Positions 32,972 to 42,485 are shown, counted from the stretch's first letter. The stretch is 64,000 nucleotides of DNA from Frigoribacterium sp. PhB116 (GCF_004364285.1 NZ_SOBE01000001.1:558001-622000); one strand, 5' to 3'. Numbers and translations: made by a program. Notes: a model not told the origin generated them from the letters alone.

Positions 32972-34239
32972 CGGATCATCCCTACTTCTTGGGTAAGCGC
33001 CAGCGTCGGTACGATGGCGTGGACGACGAACCGGCCGTCGGCGTCCTGGGTCGTGAGCGACCCGCCGGCCAGCGTGGCGCGCTCGCGCATGCCGTCGAGA
33101 CCGTGGCCGCCGCGGCGCACCTCGCCCGTCGCCCGCGTGTCGACGGGCTCGGTGACCGGCCGCACGACGTTGGACACCACCAGGTGGAGGGCGTCGTAGC
33201 GCCAGTCGAACAGCAGCTCGACCGGAGCGTCCCGCGCCCCGTGCCGGAGCGCGTTGGTCAGCGACTCCTGGGCGATGCGGAACACGGCGAGCTGTCGGTT
33301 GGTGCCGAGCTGCTGGGGCTCGCCGTGCACGCGGTGGTCGATCTGCAGACCAGAGCCTCGCATCTGGTCGAGGAGGCGGTCGAGGTCGCCCAGCGCGGGC
33401 TGCGGTGCCTCGCCCTGGCTGTGCCGCAGCTGCCCCAGCAGCACACGGACGTCCCCGAGAGCCTCGCGGGCAGTCCCCGCGATGGTCTGGAGCGCCTCGT
33501 CGACGCTCGTGGGATCGACCCTCGCGGCGTAGCGGGCGCCGTCGGCCTGGGCGATCACGACGGCGAGCGAGTGGGCGACGACGTCGTGCATGTCCCGGGC
33601 GATCCGGTTGCGCTCCTGCTCGACGGCGATGTCGCGCTCGGCCCGCGCCGCCTCGCGCTCGGCCCGGGCGGCGTCGCCCTCGGCCCGTGCCGTCTCGCGC
33701 TCGGCCGTGAGCTGCGCCTCGCGGCTCACCCGCGCGGTCGACCTCGCCCGGGTCAGCAGACCCGCTGCCCACGGCAGCCCGAGGAGACCGAGGAAGCCGA
33801 GGAACGTGATGCCGAGCTGCAGGAAGATGCGGACCACGTCGGTGACGCCGTAGACGTTGTAGTCGATGCCGAACAGCGACGTCTGCACGAACGAGACGTA
33901 GAAGGTGCCCGAGATCGCGCCGAGGGCCACCGACCCGAGACCAGCCCACTTGGCTCGTTCGCTGCCGTAGGCGGCGACCGAGTACAGCACGGCGCAGATG
34001 GCGAGGTTGCTGACGCCCGGCGTCGACAGCGAGACCATCTCGCCGAGGGCGACGGCCCAGGCGATCGTCAACGCCAGCGACGGGGACAGGCGCCGGATCG
34101 CCGCGGCGACGACCATTCCGAGCACGACCAGGCCGCCCGCGAGGTCGCCCTCGAGGAACAGCAGCGAGACGAACCCGAGCAGGAGGGCCGCCGAGACGTC
34201 GACGACGACCTGGTAGGGCGCGAGGCGGCGGAAGCTCAT
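32968..34239 (-). CDS. Sensor histidine kinase (HisKA_3 type)
   Basis: This 423-residue membrane kinase has four to six predicted helices in the first 165 residues. They lead into an Ala/Glu/Arg coiled coil (about residues 170-210, heptad-like REAARAERD) and the dimerisation/phosphoacceptor domain with His218 in RIARDMHDVVAHSLAV. The ATPase domain includes ESLTNALRHG (N box) and GGHGLDGMRERATLAGG (G box). No extracellular sensor domain is present, so it may sense membrane state. It works with the coupled response regulator. ATG 34239 is chosen because upstream codons are low-complexity. Confidence 0.92.
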   Translation of the reverse strand: MSFRRLAPYQVVVDVSAALLLGFVSLLFLEGDLAGGLVVLGMVVAAAIRRLSPSLALTIAWAVALGEMVSLSTPGVSNLAICAVLYSVAAYGSERAKWAGLGSVALGAISGTFYVSFVQTSLFGIDYNVYGVTDVVRIFLQLGITFLGFLGLLGLPWAAGLLTRARSTARVSREAQLTAERETARAEGDAARAEREAARAERDIAVEQERNRIARDMHDVVAHSLAVVIAQADGARYAARVDPTSVDEALQTIAGTAREALGDVRVLLGQLRHSQGEAPQPALGDLDRLLDQMRGSGLQIDHRVHGEPQQLGTNRQLAVFRIAQESLTNALRHGARDAPVELLFDWRYDALHLVVSNVVRPVTEPVDTRATGEVRRGGHGLDGMRERATLAGGSLTTQDADGRFVVHAIVPTLALTQEVGMIR

Positions 34240-34345
34240 CCGACGAGCGTAGGGCGCGAAGGGGCCCTGCGGGTCAGCCGCGGACGTCCCGACGACCACC
34301 GGCCGACCCGGATCATCCTGTGGAGGGACAGACGCGCCCCTGGGG

Positions 34346-35284
34346 TCAGAAGCCCAGGCGGCCGAGCAGCTTCGGGTCGCGCTGCCAGTCCTTCGCGACC
34401 TTGACCCGGATCGACAGGAACACCTGATGGCCGACGAGCGGCTCGATCTGCGCCCGTGCGCGCGCACCGACCTCGCGCAGCCTCGCGCCGCCCTTGCCGA
34501 TGACGATGGCCTTCTGGCTGTCGCGCTCGACGAAGAGGTTCGCGTAGATCTCGAGGATGTCCTTGTCGTCGCGCTGGACCATGTCGTCGATGGTGACCGC
34601 GAGGGAGTGCGGGAGTTCGTCCTGCACGCCCTCGAGAGCCGCCTCCCGGATGTACTCGGAGACCCTGTCCTCGAGGACCTCCTCGGTCACGGCGTCCGCC
34701 GGGTAGAGCGCGGGCGAGAGCGGCATGAGCTTGATGAGCTCGTCGGCGAGCACGTCGAGCTGCACGTCGCCGAGGGCGGAGAGCGGGATGATCGCCTCCC
34801 AGTCGCGGAGCCGGCTCACCGCGAGCAGCTGTTCCGCCACGGCCGGCCGCGAGGTCGTGTCCGTCTTCGTGACGATCGCGACCTTCTTGGCCCGTGGGAA
34901 CGCGTCGAGCTGTTCGTTGATGAACTTGTCGCCCGGCCCGATCTTCTCGTCGGCCGGGATGCAGAGCCCGATCACGTCGACGTCGCCCAGGGTCGTCTGC
35001 ACCACGTCGTTGAGGCGCTCGCCGAGCAGGGTGCGGGGCCGGTGCATGCCCGGGGTGTCCACGAGCACGAGCTGGCCCGCGGGGTGGTGCACGATCCCGC
35101 GGATGGCCCGCCGGGTCGTCTGGGGCTTCGAGGAGGTGATGGCCACCTTCTCGCCGACGAGCGCGTTGGTCAGGGTCGACTTGCCGACGTTCGGCCGCCC
35201 CACGAACGAGACGAAGCCCGCACGGTGGTCGGGGCCGGCGGTCGGCATGGGAGGCAGGACGGAGTCGTCGCCGGTGGTCGTCAT
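34346..35284 (-). CDS. era: GTPase Era
   Basis: This 312-residue GTPase is required for 16S rRNA maturation and 30S assembly. G1 is GRPNVGKST (29-37), G3 DTPGM, and G4 is TKTD instead of NKxD, a variant common in this phylum. The C-terminal KH domain carries VIGKGGARLREVG. The 20-residue N-terminal extension is disordered. ATG 35284 overlaps the stop of the CBS-domain gene as ATGA. It belongs to the phoH-ybeY-CBS-era cluster; the next gene encodes a histidine kinase. Confidence 0.95.
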   Translation of the reverse strand: MTTTGDDSVLPPMPTAGPDHRAGFVSFVGRPNVGKSTLTNALVGEKVAITSSKPQTTRRAIRGIVHHPAGQLVLVDTPGMHRPRTLLGERLNDVVQTTLGDVDVIGLCIPADEKIGPGDKFINEQLDAFPRAKKVAIVTKTDTTSRPAVAEQLLAVSRLRDWEAIIPLSALGDVQLDVLADELIKLMPLSPALYPADAVTEEVLEDRVSEYIREAALEGVQDELPHSLAVTIDDMVQRDDKDILEIYANLFVERDSQKAIVIGKGGARLREVGARARAQIEPLVGHQVFLSIRVKVAKDWQRDPKLLGRLGF

Positions 35285-36600
35285 GGTGCTTCTCTCGGGG
35301 AGGGGACGGGATCGGGGTCGGTGAAGGCCGCCTGGGCGGAGACCAGGGCTGGGTCGCGCTCGACGAGGACCGTCTGCAGGTCGCGACGTCGCCCCTCTGT
35401 GCGGTCGGCCGTGAGCACGAGACCGGAGACGGTGACGGTCGAGCCCTTCTCGGGCAGGCGCCCGAGCTGCTTCGTGAGGAGGCCGCCGACGGAGTCGACG
35501 TCGTCGTCGTCGAGCTCGATGCCGAAGAGGTCGCCGAGCTCGTCGACGGCCAGCCGTGCGCTGACGCGGTAGACCCCCGGAGAGATCTCGCGGTGCTCGG
35601 CGACGGTGCGGTCGTACTCGTCGCTGATGTCGCCGACCAGCTCTTCGATGAGGTCCTCGAGGGTGACGAGGCCGGCGATGCCGCCGTACTCGTCGACGAC
35701 CATCGCGAGGTGGTTCTTGTCGAGCTGCATCTGCCGGAGCGCGTCGTCGGCCTTCTTCGACTCGGGCACGAAGACCGCGGGGCGTGCGAGGTCGGCCACC
35801 GCGGCGTCGTCGGCGCCGGCGTGCTCGTGCAGGCGCCGGGCGAGGTCGCGGAGGTAGACGACGCCGACCACGTCGTCGCTGTCGCGGCCGACCACCGGCA
35901 CCCTCGAGACACCGCGCCCCAGGAAGAGGCTCATCGCCGAGCGGACGGAGGCCGTCGACTCGATGGTGACCATGTCGGTGCGGGGCACCATGACCTCGCG
36001 GACCACCGTGTCGCTGAACTCGAAGATCGAGTGGATCAGCTCACGGTCGTCTTCCTCGAGGACGTCGAGCTCGGTGGCCTCGTCGACCATGCTGAGGAGC
36101 TGCTCCTCGGACGAGAACGACGCACTGCGGGGCCGGCCCGGCGTGACCCTGTTGCCGATGGCGACGAGGGCGTCGGCGAGCGGTCCGAGCACGACACGGA
36201 GTCCCCGGACGAGGCCCGCGGTCGCGACGACGAGGCCTCGGGCGTGCGCCCGGCCCACGCTGCGCGGGCTGGAGCCGACGAGCACGAACGACACGAGGGT
36301 CATGATCAGCGCCGACAACAGGAGGGCGAGCCACCAGTGCTCGACCGTGAACGCGAACGACAGCGAGACCAGGACCGCAGCGGACGTCTCGGCGACCACC
36401 CGCGTGAAGTTGACCGCGTTGACGTGGGCTCCGACGTCGGCGGCGACCGCGGACAACGAGGCGCTGCTGCGGGGCGAGGACTCGGCTTCCTCGAGCAGGT
36501 CGCCCCGACTCAGCACCCCCAGCGCGGCGTCGACGGCCGCGAGCAGCCCCCCGAGGACGACGAGCACGACGGCCACGATGACGAACACGGTGACCATCAC
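35281..36600 (-). CDS. Hemolysin-family CNNM/CBS-domain membrane protein
   Basis: This 439-residue protein has an N-terminal DUF21/CNNM domain with three to four helices (VFVIVAVVLVVLGGLLAAVD, then VSLSFAFTVEHWWLALLLSALIM). A CBS pair follows, including VPRTDMVTIESTASVRSAMSLFLGRG and VFVPESKKADDALRQMQ, then a CorC_HlyC transporter-associated domain. Family members are linked to Mg2+/Co2+ efflux. It overlaps era (ATGA) and follows ybeY by four bases. Start codons GTG 36600 and ATG 36597 are both possible. Confidence 0.9.
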   Translation of the reverse strand: MMVTVFVIVAVVLVVLGGLLAAVDAALGVLSRGDLLEEAESSPRSSASLSAVAADVGAHVNAVNFTRVVAETSAAVLVSLSFAFTVEHWWLALLLSALIMTLVSFVLVGSSPRSVGRAHARGLVVATAGLVRGLRVVLGPLADALVAIGNRVTPGRPRSASFSSEEQLLSMVDEATELDVLEEDDRELIHSIFEFSDTVVREVMVPRTDMVTIESTASVRSAMSLFLGRGVSRVPVVGRDSDDVVGVVYLRDLARRLHEHAGADDAAVADLARPAVFVPESKKADDALRQMQLDKNHLAMVVDEYGGIAGLVTLEDLIEELVGDISDEYDRTVAEHREISPGVYRVSARLAVDELGDLFGIELDDDDVDSVGGLLTKQLGRLPEKGSTVTVSGLVLTADRTEGRRRDLQTVLVERDPALVSAQAAFTDPDPVPSPREAP

Positions 36601-36604
36601 GGCG

Positions 36605-37066
36605 TCACCGTCTCTCGTCTGCGCCGGCGAACGCGGCGAGGATCTCGCGCTGGAGACCGAACATCTCGCGTTCGTCGTCGGGCTCGGCGTGGTCGAAGCC
36701 GAGGAGGTGCAGCACGCCGTGGCAGGTCAGCAGCAACATCTCGTCGAGGGGGCTGTGGCCCGCCGTGACCGCCTGGGCGACCGCGACCTGGGGGCAGACC
36801 ACGATGTCGCCGAGCAGGCCGGCCGGCGTGGGCTCGTCCTCGGTGCCGGGACGGAGCTCGTCCATCGGGAAGCTGAGCACGTCGGTGGGACCCGGCTCGT
36901 CCATCCACTGGACGTGCAGCTGCTCCATCGCCGCCTCGTCCACGAAGACGATCGCGAGCTCGGCCTCGGGGTGCACGTGCATCTGGTCGAGCGCGAAGGT
37001 CGCCAGGCGCTGGATCGCCGCTTCGTCGACCTCGAGGCCGGACTCGTTGTTGACCTCGATGCTCAT
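36605..37066 (-). CDS. ybeY: Endoribonuclease YbeY (rRNA maturation factor)
   Basis: This 153-residue metal-dependent RNase takes part in 16S rRNA 3' end processing and ribosome quality control. The zinc motif is [11 protein letters not shown] with His116, His120 and His126. [10 protein letters not shown] and [11 protein letters not shown] are conserved. ATG 37066 overlaps the phoH stop as ATGA. It is co-translated with PhoH, as in many Actinobacteria. The length is normal. Confidence 0.95.
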   Translation of the reverse strand: MSIEVNNESGLEVDEAAIQRLATFALDQMHVHPEAELAIVFVDEAAMEQLHVQWMDEPGPTDVLSFPMDELRPGTEDEPTPAGLLGDIVVCPQVAVAQAVTAGHSPLDEMLLLTCHGVLHLLGFDHAEPDDEREMFGLQREILAAFAGADERR

Positions 37067-38193
37067 CGGGTGCCTCTCTTCGGGAGCCGGTCGCGGCTGG
37101 CGGACGACCGGCGCTCGGCCCGGTTCGCGCCGTCGCCGGAGACACCCGCCGAGGCGGCCGAGTCGGCCGCCTCCTGCCGCTCGGCCCGCTGGGCCTGCCG
37201 CTCGGCGTCGTAGGTCGTGTAGGCGTCGACGATCCGCCCGACGAGGGTGTGGCGGACCACGTCGTCGCTGGTCAGCCGGGCGAAGTGGATGTCGTCGATG
37301 TCGTCGAGGACACGGGTGACGAGCTGGAGGCCGCTGGCCCCGGTGGGCAGGTCGACCTGCGTGACGTCGCCGGTGACGACCATCCGCGAGCCGAACCCGA
37401 GGCGCGTGAGGAACATCTTCATCTGCTCGGGCGTCGTGTTCTGCGCCTCGTCGAGCACCACGAACGCGTCGTTCAGCGTCCGGCCGCGCATGTACGCCAG
37501 GGGCGCCACCTCGACGGTGCCGGCCGCCAGGAGCTTCGGCACGATCTCCGGGTCCATCATCTCGTTCAGGGCGTCGTAGAGCGGGCGCAGGTACGGGTCG
37601 ATCTTGTCGGTCAGCGTGCCGGGCAGGAAGCCGAGCCGCTCCCCCGCCTCGACCGCGGGGCGCGTGAGGATGATGCGCTGCACCTCGCGGCGCTGCAGGG
37701 CCTGGACGGCCTTCGCCATCGCCAGGTAGGTCTTGCCCGTGCCTGCGGGGCCGATGCCGAACGTGATGGTGTGCTGGTCGATGGCGTCGACGTACTGCTT
37801 CTGCCCGAGCGTCTTCGCGCGCACGGCCTTGCCGCGGCTCGAGACGATGGGCTGGCCGAACACGTCGGACGGGGCCGCCGCGCCCGAGTCGAGCAGCTTC
37901 GCGGACGTCTCGACCTCGGCCGGCGCGAGGTCGTGGCCCCCGCGGACGAGCCCGACGAGCTCGTCGACGAGCACCCGGGCCCGGCTCACGGACGCGGTCG
38001 GCCCCTCGAGGGCGACCTCGTTGCCCCGGACGAGCACGCGCACGTCGGGGTACTGCTTCTCGACGGTGCGCAGCAGGCGGTCCTGGGGACCGAGCAGCTG
38101 GACCATGGCGACGCCGTCGACGGTGAGGTCGACACGCGTGGTGCCCTCGCCTGCGGGCTGAGGGTCGGTGGAGCGGGTCTCGCTAGTGGGCAA
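37063..38193 (-). CDS. PhoH-family ATPase
   Basis: This protein of about 376 residues has a P-loop ATPase domain with Walker A GPAGTGKT (148-155), [17 protein letters not shown] and Walker [13 protein letters not shown], plus an N-terminal KH-like part. I chose TTG 38193 because GGAAGG lies seven bases upstream; it overlaps the HIT gene's stop by 11 bases. Its position next to ybeY is conserved and suggests RNA metabolism. The C-terminal 60 residues are charged and repetitive ([15 protein letters not shown]). GTG codons further downstream are alternatives. Confidence 0.9.
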   Translation of the reverse strand: MPTSETRSTDPQPAGEGTTRVDLTVDGVAMVQLLGPQDRLLRTVEKQYPDVRVLVRGNEVALEGPTASVSRARVLVDELVGLVRGGHDLAPAEVETSAKLLDSGAAAPSDVFGQPIVSSRGKAVRAKTLGQKQYVDAIDQHTITFGIGPAGTGKTYLAMAKAVQALQRREVQRIILTRPAVEAGERLGFLPGTLTDKIDPYLRPLYDALNEMMDPEIVPKLLAAGTVEVAPLAYMRGRTLNDAFVVLDEAQNTTPEQMKMFLTRLGFGSRMVVTGDVTQVDLPTGASGLQLVTRVLDDIDDIHFARLTSDDVVRHTLVGRIVDAYTTYDAERQAQRAERQEAADSAASAGVSGDGANRAERRSSASRDRLPKRGTR

Positions 38194-38587
38194 GGGAGCC
38201 TTCCTCGAGGGGGCCTGCGAGCACATGGGCGTGCACGTGGAACACGGTCTGGCCGGCGGAGGCGCCGGTGTTGAAGATCAGTCGGAACTCGCCCGTGCCG
38301 CCCGAGGCAGCCACGACCTCGTCGCCGAGGAGGGCCGGGTCGGAGGCGAGCGCCGAGGCCGTCGCCACGATCTGGGCGAGCAGCGACGGGTCGGCGGCCG
38401 CGAGCTCGACGACGTCGCGGTGACGCGCGGTCTTGGGCACGACGAGCACGTGGAACGGCGCCTGGGGCGCGATGTCGCGGAAGGCGATCACCGAGTCGTC
38501 CTCGAAGACCACGTCGGCGGGGATCTCGCGCGAGATGATGCGGCTGAAGACCGACGCCTCGGTCGGTGCTGGCTCTGGCTCGGACAT
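38183..38587 (-). CDS. HIT-domain (histidine triad) nucleotide-binding protein
   Basis: This 134-residue HINT-type protein has the triad HVHAH at 117-121, and the N terminus SVFSRIISREIPADVVFEDD matches the family. It probably hydrolyses nucleoside phosphoramidates or adenylates. The start is ATG 38587; ATG 38596, nine bases upstream, is an alternative. It lies between rsmE and phoH in the conserved order. The stop codon is inside the start region of phoH. No metal site is seen. Confidence 0.92.
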   Translation of the reverse strand: MSEPEPAPTEASVFSRIISREIPADVVFEDDSVIAFRDIAPQAPFHVLVVPKTARHRDVVELAAADPSLLAQIVATASALASDPALLGDEVVAASGGTGEFRLIFNTGASAGQTVFHVHAHVLAGPLEEGSLAH

Positions 38588-38611
38588 GCGTCCCATGGTA
38601 GTCGCGGCCGC

Positions 38612-38665
38612 CGACACGGCCCCCACCAGCGGCACGGCCCTCACCGCCGGCACGACCCCACGGCC
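38612..38665. repeat. Imperfect tandem repeat, 3 x 18 bp, 3' of rsmE
   Basis: Units start at 38612, 38630 and 38648 with the common core CGGCACGGCCC. The array lies 20 bases past the rsmE stop. Unit 3 is the most divergent. Confidence 0.55.
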
Positions 38666-38684
38666 GCCACCGACGGCCCGGCGC

Positions 38685-39434
38685 CTACCAGCGCCCGAGC
38701 CGCACGCTCAGGACCGCGAGGGCGGCGGGCCCCGCCGTCGACGTGCGCAGCACGGCGTCGCCGAGCCGCACCGGTACCGCCCCCGCGCTCGCGAGCAGCT
38801 CGAGCTCCGAGGGCGAGATGCCGCCCTCGGGGCCGACAACCACCAGGACCGACGACGGCGCGCCTCCCCCGCCCTCGACGACGATGTCGGAGAGTGCCCG
38901 CTCGGCGCTCGGCTCGAGCACGAGAACGAGCGTCGTGGCGTCCGCGGCGCGCACCGCGACCTGCTTCGTCGACGACAGCTCGGAGACCACGGGAGCCCAG
39001 GGCCGGATCGCCTGCTTCGTCGCCTCCCGCGTGATGGAGCGCCACCGAGCGGTGCCCTTGGCCACCTTGGCGCCCTCCCAGCGCGAGACGCTGCGGGCGG
39101 CGGACCACGGCACGACCTCGTCGACGCCCAGCTCGGTCGCGGCCTGGACGGCGAGCTCGTCGCGGTCGCCCTTGGCCAGCGCCTGGACGAGCACGAGCCG
39201 GGTCCCCGGTCGCTCGACCCGCGTCACCTCGGCGGCGACCACCGTCAGCCGCGAATCCGTCGCCTCGACGACCTCGCCGCGCACCGACGTGCCCCGCCCG
39301 TCGCCGAGCGCGAGCGACTCGCCGACACGGACCCGGCTGACCGTGACCGCGTGCCGCGCCTCCTGCCCCTCGACCACGACGGTGCTCCCGACGGACGCGT
39401 TCGTCAGGTCGTCGACCAGGTAGAAGTGGGCCAC
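38685..39434 (-). CDS. rsmE: 16S rRNA (uracil1498-N3)-methyltransferase
   Basis: This 249-residue SPOUT methyltransferase has the knotted SAM-binding region VVVGPEGGISPSELELL near residue 205, then VRLGDAVLRTSTAGPAALAVL. The N-terminal PUA-like domain begins VAHFYLVDDLTNA. GTG 39434 starts two bases after the dnaJ stop. It methylates U1498 of 16S rRNA, consistent with the ribosome/stress cluster. The length is normal. Confidence 0.94.
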   Translation of the reverse strand: MAHFYLVDDLTNASVGSTVVVEGQEARHAVTVSRVRVGESLALGDGRGTSVRGEVVEATDSRLTVVAAEVTRVERPGTRLVLVQALAKGDRDELAVQAATELGVDEVVPWSAARSVSRWEGAKVAKGTARWRSITREATKQAIRPWAPVVSELSSTKQVAVRAADATTLVLVLEPSAERALSDIVVEGGGGAPSSVLVVVGPEGGISPSELELLASAGAVPVRLGDAVLRTSTAGPAALAVLSVRLGRW

Positions 39435-39436
39435 GA

Positions 39437-40552
39437 TCAGAAGTGCAGGAACCGGTCGCGGAGCTTGCCGAACAGGCCCTGCTGGAACTGCGAGAGCTCG
39501 GGCGCCGCCGAGCGGCGTCCGGCCGCGAACTTCTCGATGAGCTCCCGCTCCTTGTGGCTGAGCTTGGTGGGCGTCACCACCTGTACGCCGATCTTGAGGT
39601 CGCCTCGACCTGTGCCGCGGAGCTTCGTGATGCCCCGGTCGCGGATCGTGATGACGTCGGCGCTCTGGGTGCCGGCCTTCAGCTCGATCTCGACCTCTCC
39701 GTCGAGCGCGTGCAGGGTCGTCTCGGTGCCCAGGATGGCGTCGGCCATCTGCACCTCGAGGGTCGCGAGCAGGTCGTCGCCGTCGCGGCTGTAGATGTCG
39801 TGGTGGCGCACCTTGACCTCGAGGTAGAGGTCTCCGTTCGGGCCGCCGGCCTGGCCGACCTCGCCCTGGCTCGGCAGCTGCAGCCGGATGCCCGTGTCGA
39901 CGCCCGCGGGGATGTCGATCGGGATCGTGCGGCGTGCGCGCACCCGGCCCTGGCCCTGGCAGGTGGGGCACGGGTTCGGGATGACGGTGCCGTAGCCGCG
40001 GCAGGTGCCGCAGGGGCTCGACGTCATGACGTTGCCGAGCAGCGACCGGACGGTCCTCTGGATCTGGCCGGAGCCGTGGCAGATGTCGCAGGTCTGGGGC
40101 GAGGTGCCGGGCGCGCAGCACGACCCGTTGCAGGTCTCGCAGAGCACGGCCGTGTCGACCTCGATGTCGCGGGTCGTGCCGAAGACGATCTCCTCGAGGT
40201 CGACCTCGAGGCGCAGCAGGGCGTCCTGGCCGCGCTCGCGACGCGATCGCGGGCCCTGTCGCTGGCCCCCGCCTCCTCCGCCTCCGAAGAACGCGTCGAA
40301 GATGTCGCCGAAGCCGGCCGCGCCCCCGCCTCCGCCGCCGAACCCGGCCTGCGGGCCGAGGTCGTAGCGCTCGCGCTGCTGCGGGTCGCTCAGCACGTCG
40401 TAGGCGTGCGTGACGTCCTTGAAGCGCTCGGACGCCTCGGGGCTCGGGTTGACGTCGGGGTGCAGCTCGCGCGCGAGCCTGCGGTACGCCTTCTTGATCT
40501 CGTCCGGCGTCGCCGACCGGTCGACTCCGAGCACGTCGTAATGATCTGCCAC
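39437..40552 (-). CDS. dnaJ: Chaperone protein DnaJ
   Basis: This 371-residue type I J-protein has a J domain at residues 1-70 with HPD at 31-33 and a Gly-rich region with a run of glycines (GGGGGGG). The zinc region has four Cys repeats; the first is CETCNGSCC, where the usual final Gly is Cys. The C-terminal client domain ends FGKLRDRFLHF. It stimulates DnaK and prevents aggregation. This is the hrcA-linked paralogue; dnaK is not in the window. It follows hrcA by about 94 bases, so it is probably in the HrcA-controlled operon. Confidence 0.95.
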   Translation of the reverse strand: MADHYDVLGVDRSATPDEIKKAYRRLARELHPDVNPSPEASERFKDVTHAYDVLSDPQQRERYDLGPQAGFGGGGGGAAGFGDIFDAFFGGGGGGGQRQGPRSRRERGQDALLRLEVDLEEIVFGTTRDIEVDTAVLCETCNGSCCAPGTSPQTCDICHGSGQIQRTVRSLLGNVMTSSPCGTCRGYGTVIPNPCPTCQGQGRVRARRTIPIDIPAGVDTGIRLQLPSQGEVGQAGGPNGDLYLEVKVRHHDIYSRDGDDLLATLEVQMADAILGTETTLHALDGEVEIELKAGTQSADVITIRDRGITKLRGTGRGDLKIGVQVVTPTKLSHKERELIEKFAAGRRSAAPELSQFQQGLFGKLRDRFLHF

Positions 40553-40646
40553 TTGTTCTCGTCTGCCTCTGGTGTCTGGGGGTGGTCTCGTGGGGGCTGG
40601 TCAGGGGGCGCGGCGCGGTCGCGCAGGGCCGGGGAGGTGCGGCTCG

Positions 40647-41669
40647 TCAGCGCTCGGAGAGCAGCGACGACAGGTAGCGGGCCACCGCACGCACGGCGGC
40701 CATGTTGGTCGAGTAGTCCATGCGCATCGGGCCGAGCACGCCGAGGCGCGCGACCTCGCTGCCCGTCGAGGTGTACCCGCTCGCGAGCACGGACGCCTGG
40801 GAGAGGCCGAAGGAGGCGTTCTCCCGCCCGATGCTCGCGGCGACGTCGACCGCGTCGAGCTGCATCTCGCCGAAGAGGCGCAGCAGGGCCACCTGCTGCT
40901 CGATCGCCTCGAGGACGGGGTAGAGGTCGCCGCTGAAGTCGTCGCCCGTGCGCACGAGGTTGGCCGCGCCGGCCATCACGAGGCGTTCCTGACGCCCGGC
41001 GGCGAGCTGCTCGACCAGGCTGGCGACGACGACGCCGACCACGACGGCCTGCTCAGGGCGGAAGCGGTCGTGCAGGTCGCCGAGCAGCGCGGCGGCCGCG
41101 CTCAGCTCGGTGCCGCCCACCGCCGCGTTGAGCGCCCCGCGGAGCTCAGCGAGGAACTCGTCGTCGACGACGACGGGCAGCTCGACGAGCCGCTGCTCGA
41201 CCTGCCCCGTGTCGGTGATGAGCACGGTCATGACGCGCCGCTCGGCCAGGCTGACCAGCTCGACGTGCCGCACGCGCGCCCGCGAGAACGAGGGGTACTG
41301 CACCAGCGCGACCTGGTTCGTCAGCTGGGACAGGAGGCGGACCGTGCGGCCGAGGACCTCGTCGAGGTCGGCAGAGTCGCCGAGGAACGTCTCGATCGCC
41401 TGCCGCTGCGCGCTGCTCAGCGGACGCAGGTCGGCGAGGTGGTTGACGAAGAGACGGTAGCCCTTGTCGGTCGGCACCCGACCCGACGAGGTGTGCGGCG
41501 CCGCGATCAGCTCTTCTTCTTCGAGGAGCGCCATGTCGTTGCGGATCGTGGCGGCCGAGACGCCGAAGTGGTGACGCTCGACGATCGACTTCGAGCCCAC
41601 GGGCTCGCGGGAGGCGACGTAGTCGTGCACGATGACGCGCAGCACCTCGAGACCACGTTCCGAGACCAC
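40647..41669 (-). CDS. hrcA: Heat-inducible transcription repressor HrcA
   Basis: This 340-residue repressor has an N-terminal winged HTH (GSKSIVERHHFGVSAATIRNDMALLEEEELI), followed by a GAF-like domain. It binds CIRCE elements and is released under heat stress, with GroE acting as thermosensor. GTG 41669 has GGGAGG upstream at seven bases. A CIRCE element 60 bases upstream shows autoregulation. It heads the hrcA-dnaJ-rsmE-HIT-phoH-ybeY-CBS-era series, so that whole run may respond to heat. Confidence 0.96.
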   Translation of the reverse strand: MVSERGLEVLRVIVHDYVASREPVGSKSIVERHHFGVSAATIRNDMALLEEEELIAAPHTSSGRVPTDKGYRLFVNHLADLRPLSSAQRQAIETFLGDSADLDEVLGRTVRLLSQLTNQVALVQYPSFSRARVRHVELVSLAERRVMTVLITDTGQVEQRLVELPVVVDDEFLAELRGALNAAVGGTELSAAAALLGDLHDRFRPEQAVVVGVVVASLVEQLAAGRQERLVMAGAANLVRTGDDFSGDLYPVLEAIEQQVALLRLFGEMQLDAVDVAASIGRENASFGLSQASVLASGYTSTGSEVARLGVLGPMRMDYSTNMAAVRAVARYLSSLLSER

Positions 41670-41729
41670 GACGCACCTCCCTCTCGCACGGCCGGCGGCG
41701 GGGCACGTCACGACGACGACCCGAGCTCG

Positions 41730-41756
41730 CTGGCACTCGTCCTGCCAGACTGCCAA
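41730..41756. promoter_or_regulatory. CIRCE element (HrcA operator)
   Basis: On the plus strand CTGGCACTC, nine bases, then GACTGCCAA: exact 9-9-9 spacing. Arms match the CIRCE consensus at 7 of 9 (TTAGCACTC...GAGTGCTAA) and the actinobacterial CTGGCACTC variant perfectly on one side. It lies 60 bases before the hrcA GTG, and a TAGGAT -10 box abuts it on the minus strand (41762-41757), so binding would block transcription start. Confidence 0.85.
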
Positions 41757-41924
41757 TCCTACGTCACGCGGCCCGCGAGGCCTACTCGACCCGCACCTCC
41801 TGCCCTATGCTCGCCGTGACGCCCGGCGGACGACCTCGTCCGGCCGGGCGGCCAGCACCGACCACCCGCGATGCGCCCGTTCGCCTCGACCCGGTCGGGC
41901 CCACGACGACGAACAGGTGAGCAG

Positions 41925-42434
41925 ATGACCGACACCCCTCCCTCCCAGCCGCACGACCCGCAGGGCTCCGGCTGGGGCCAGCAGCCCGGCCAGGGCCAGC
42001 CGGGTCAGGGCCAGCCCGGCTACGGGCAGCAGCCGGGTCAGCCCGGCCCGCAGCAGCCCGGCTACGGCCAGCAGCCCGGCTACGGCGCCCCGCAGCCGCC
42101 GCAGCCCCTGCGCCCCGAGGACGAGAAGCTCTGGGCCACGCTGATCCACGTGGGCGGCATCCTGCTCAGCTTCGTCGCGCCCCTGGTCGGCTACCTCGTG
42201 CTCAAGGACCGCGGCCCGTTCGTCCGCGAGCACAGCCGCGTCGCACTGAACTTCCAGATCACGATGGTCATCGCGTACGTCATCGGAGGCGCCACGTCGT
42301 TCCTCGGCATCGGCGTGCTGATCACGCTCGCCGCGGCGATCGTCGTGATCGTCTTCGGGATCATCGCGGCCCTCGCCGCCAACCGCGGCGAGTACTACAA
42401 GTACCCGCTGAGCATCGAGTTCATCAAGGCGTAG
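41925..42434 (+). CDS. DUF4870 domain-containing membrane protein
   Basis: This 169-residue protein has a low-complexity N-terminal half of Gly/Gln/Pro repeats (residues 15-60, GQQPGYGQ-type units). It is followed by EDEKLWATLIHVGGILLSFVAPLVGYLVLKDR, the DUF4870 (Tic20-like) signature, and two further helices (ITMVIAYVIGGATSFLGIG; ITLAAAIVVIVFGIIAALAAN). Function is unknown. It diverges from hrcA, with 255 bases between, and a TATGCT box lies at 41806-41811. The repeat codons are nearly identical, so the number of units may vary between strains. Confidence 0.87.
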   Translation: MTDTPPSQPHDPQGSGWGQQPGQGQPGQGQPGYGQQPGQPGPQQPGYGQQPGYGAPQPPQPLRPEDEKLWATLIHVGGILLSFVAPLVGYLVLKDRGPFVREHSRVALNFQITMVIAYVIGGATSFLGIGVLITLAAAIVVIVFGIIAALAANRGEYYKYPLSIEFIKA

Positions 42435-42453
42435 CCCGCCGGCACGCTCGTCG

Positions 42454-42485
42454 AGGCGCGTCTCCCGCTCGGGAGGCGCGCCTCG
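42454..42485. terminator. Bidirectional hairpin between the DUF4870 gene and hemW
   Basis: A 14-bp stem (GAGGCGCGYCTCCC type, with one G-U pair) and a GCTC loop lie 20 bases after the DUF4870 stop and 46 bases past the hemW stop on the other strand. There is no T-tract. Confidence 0.7.
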
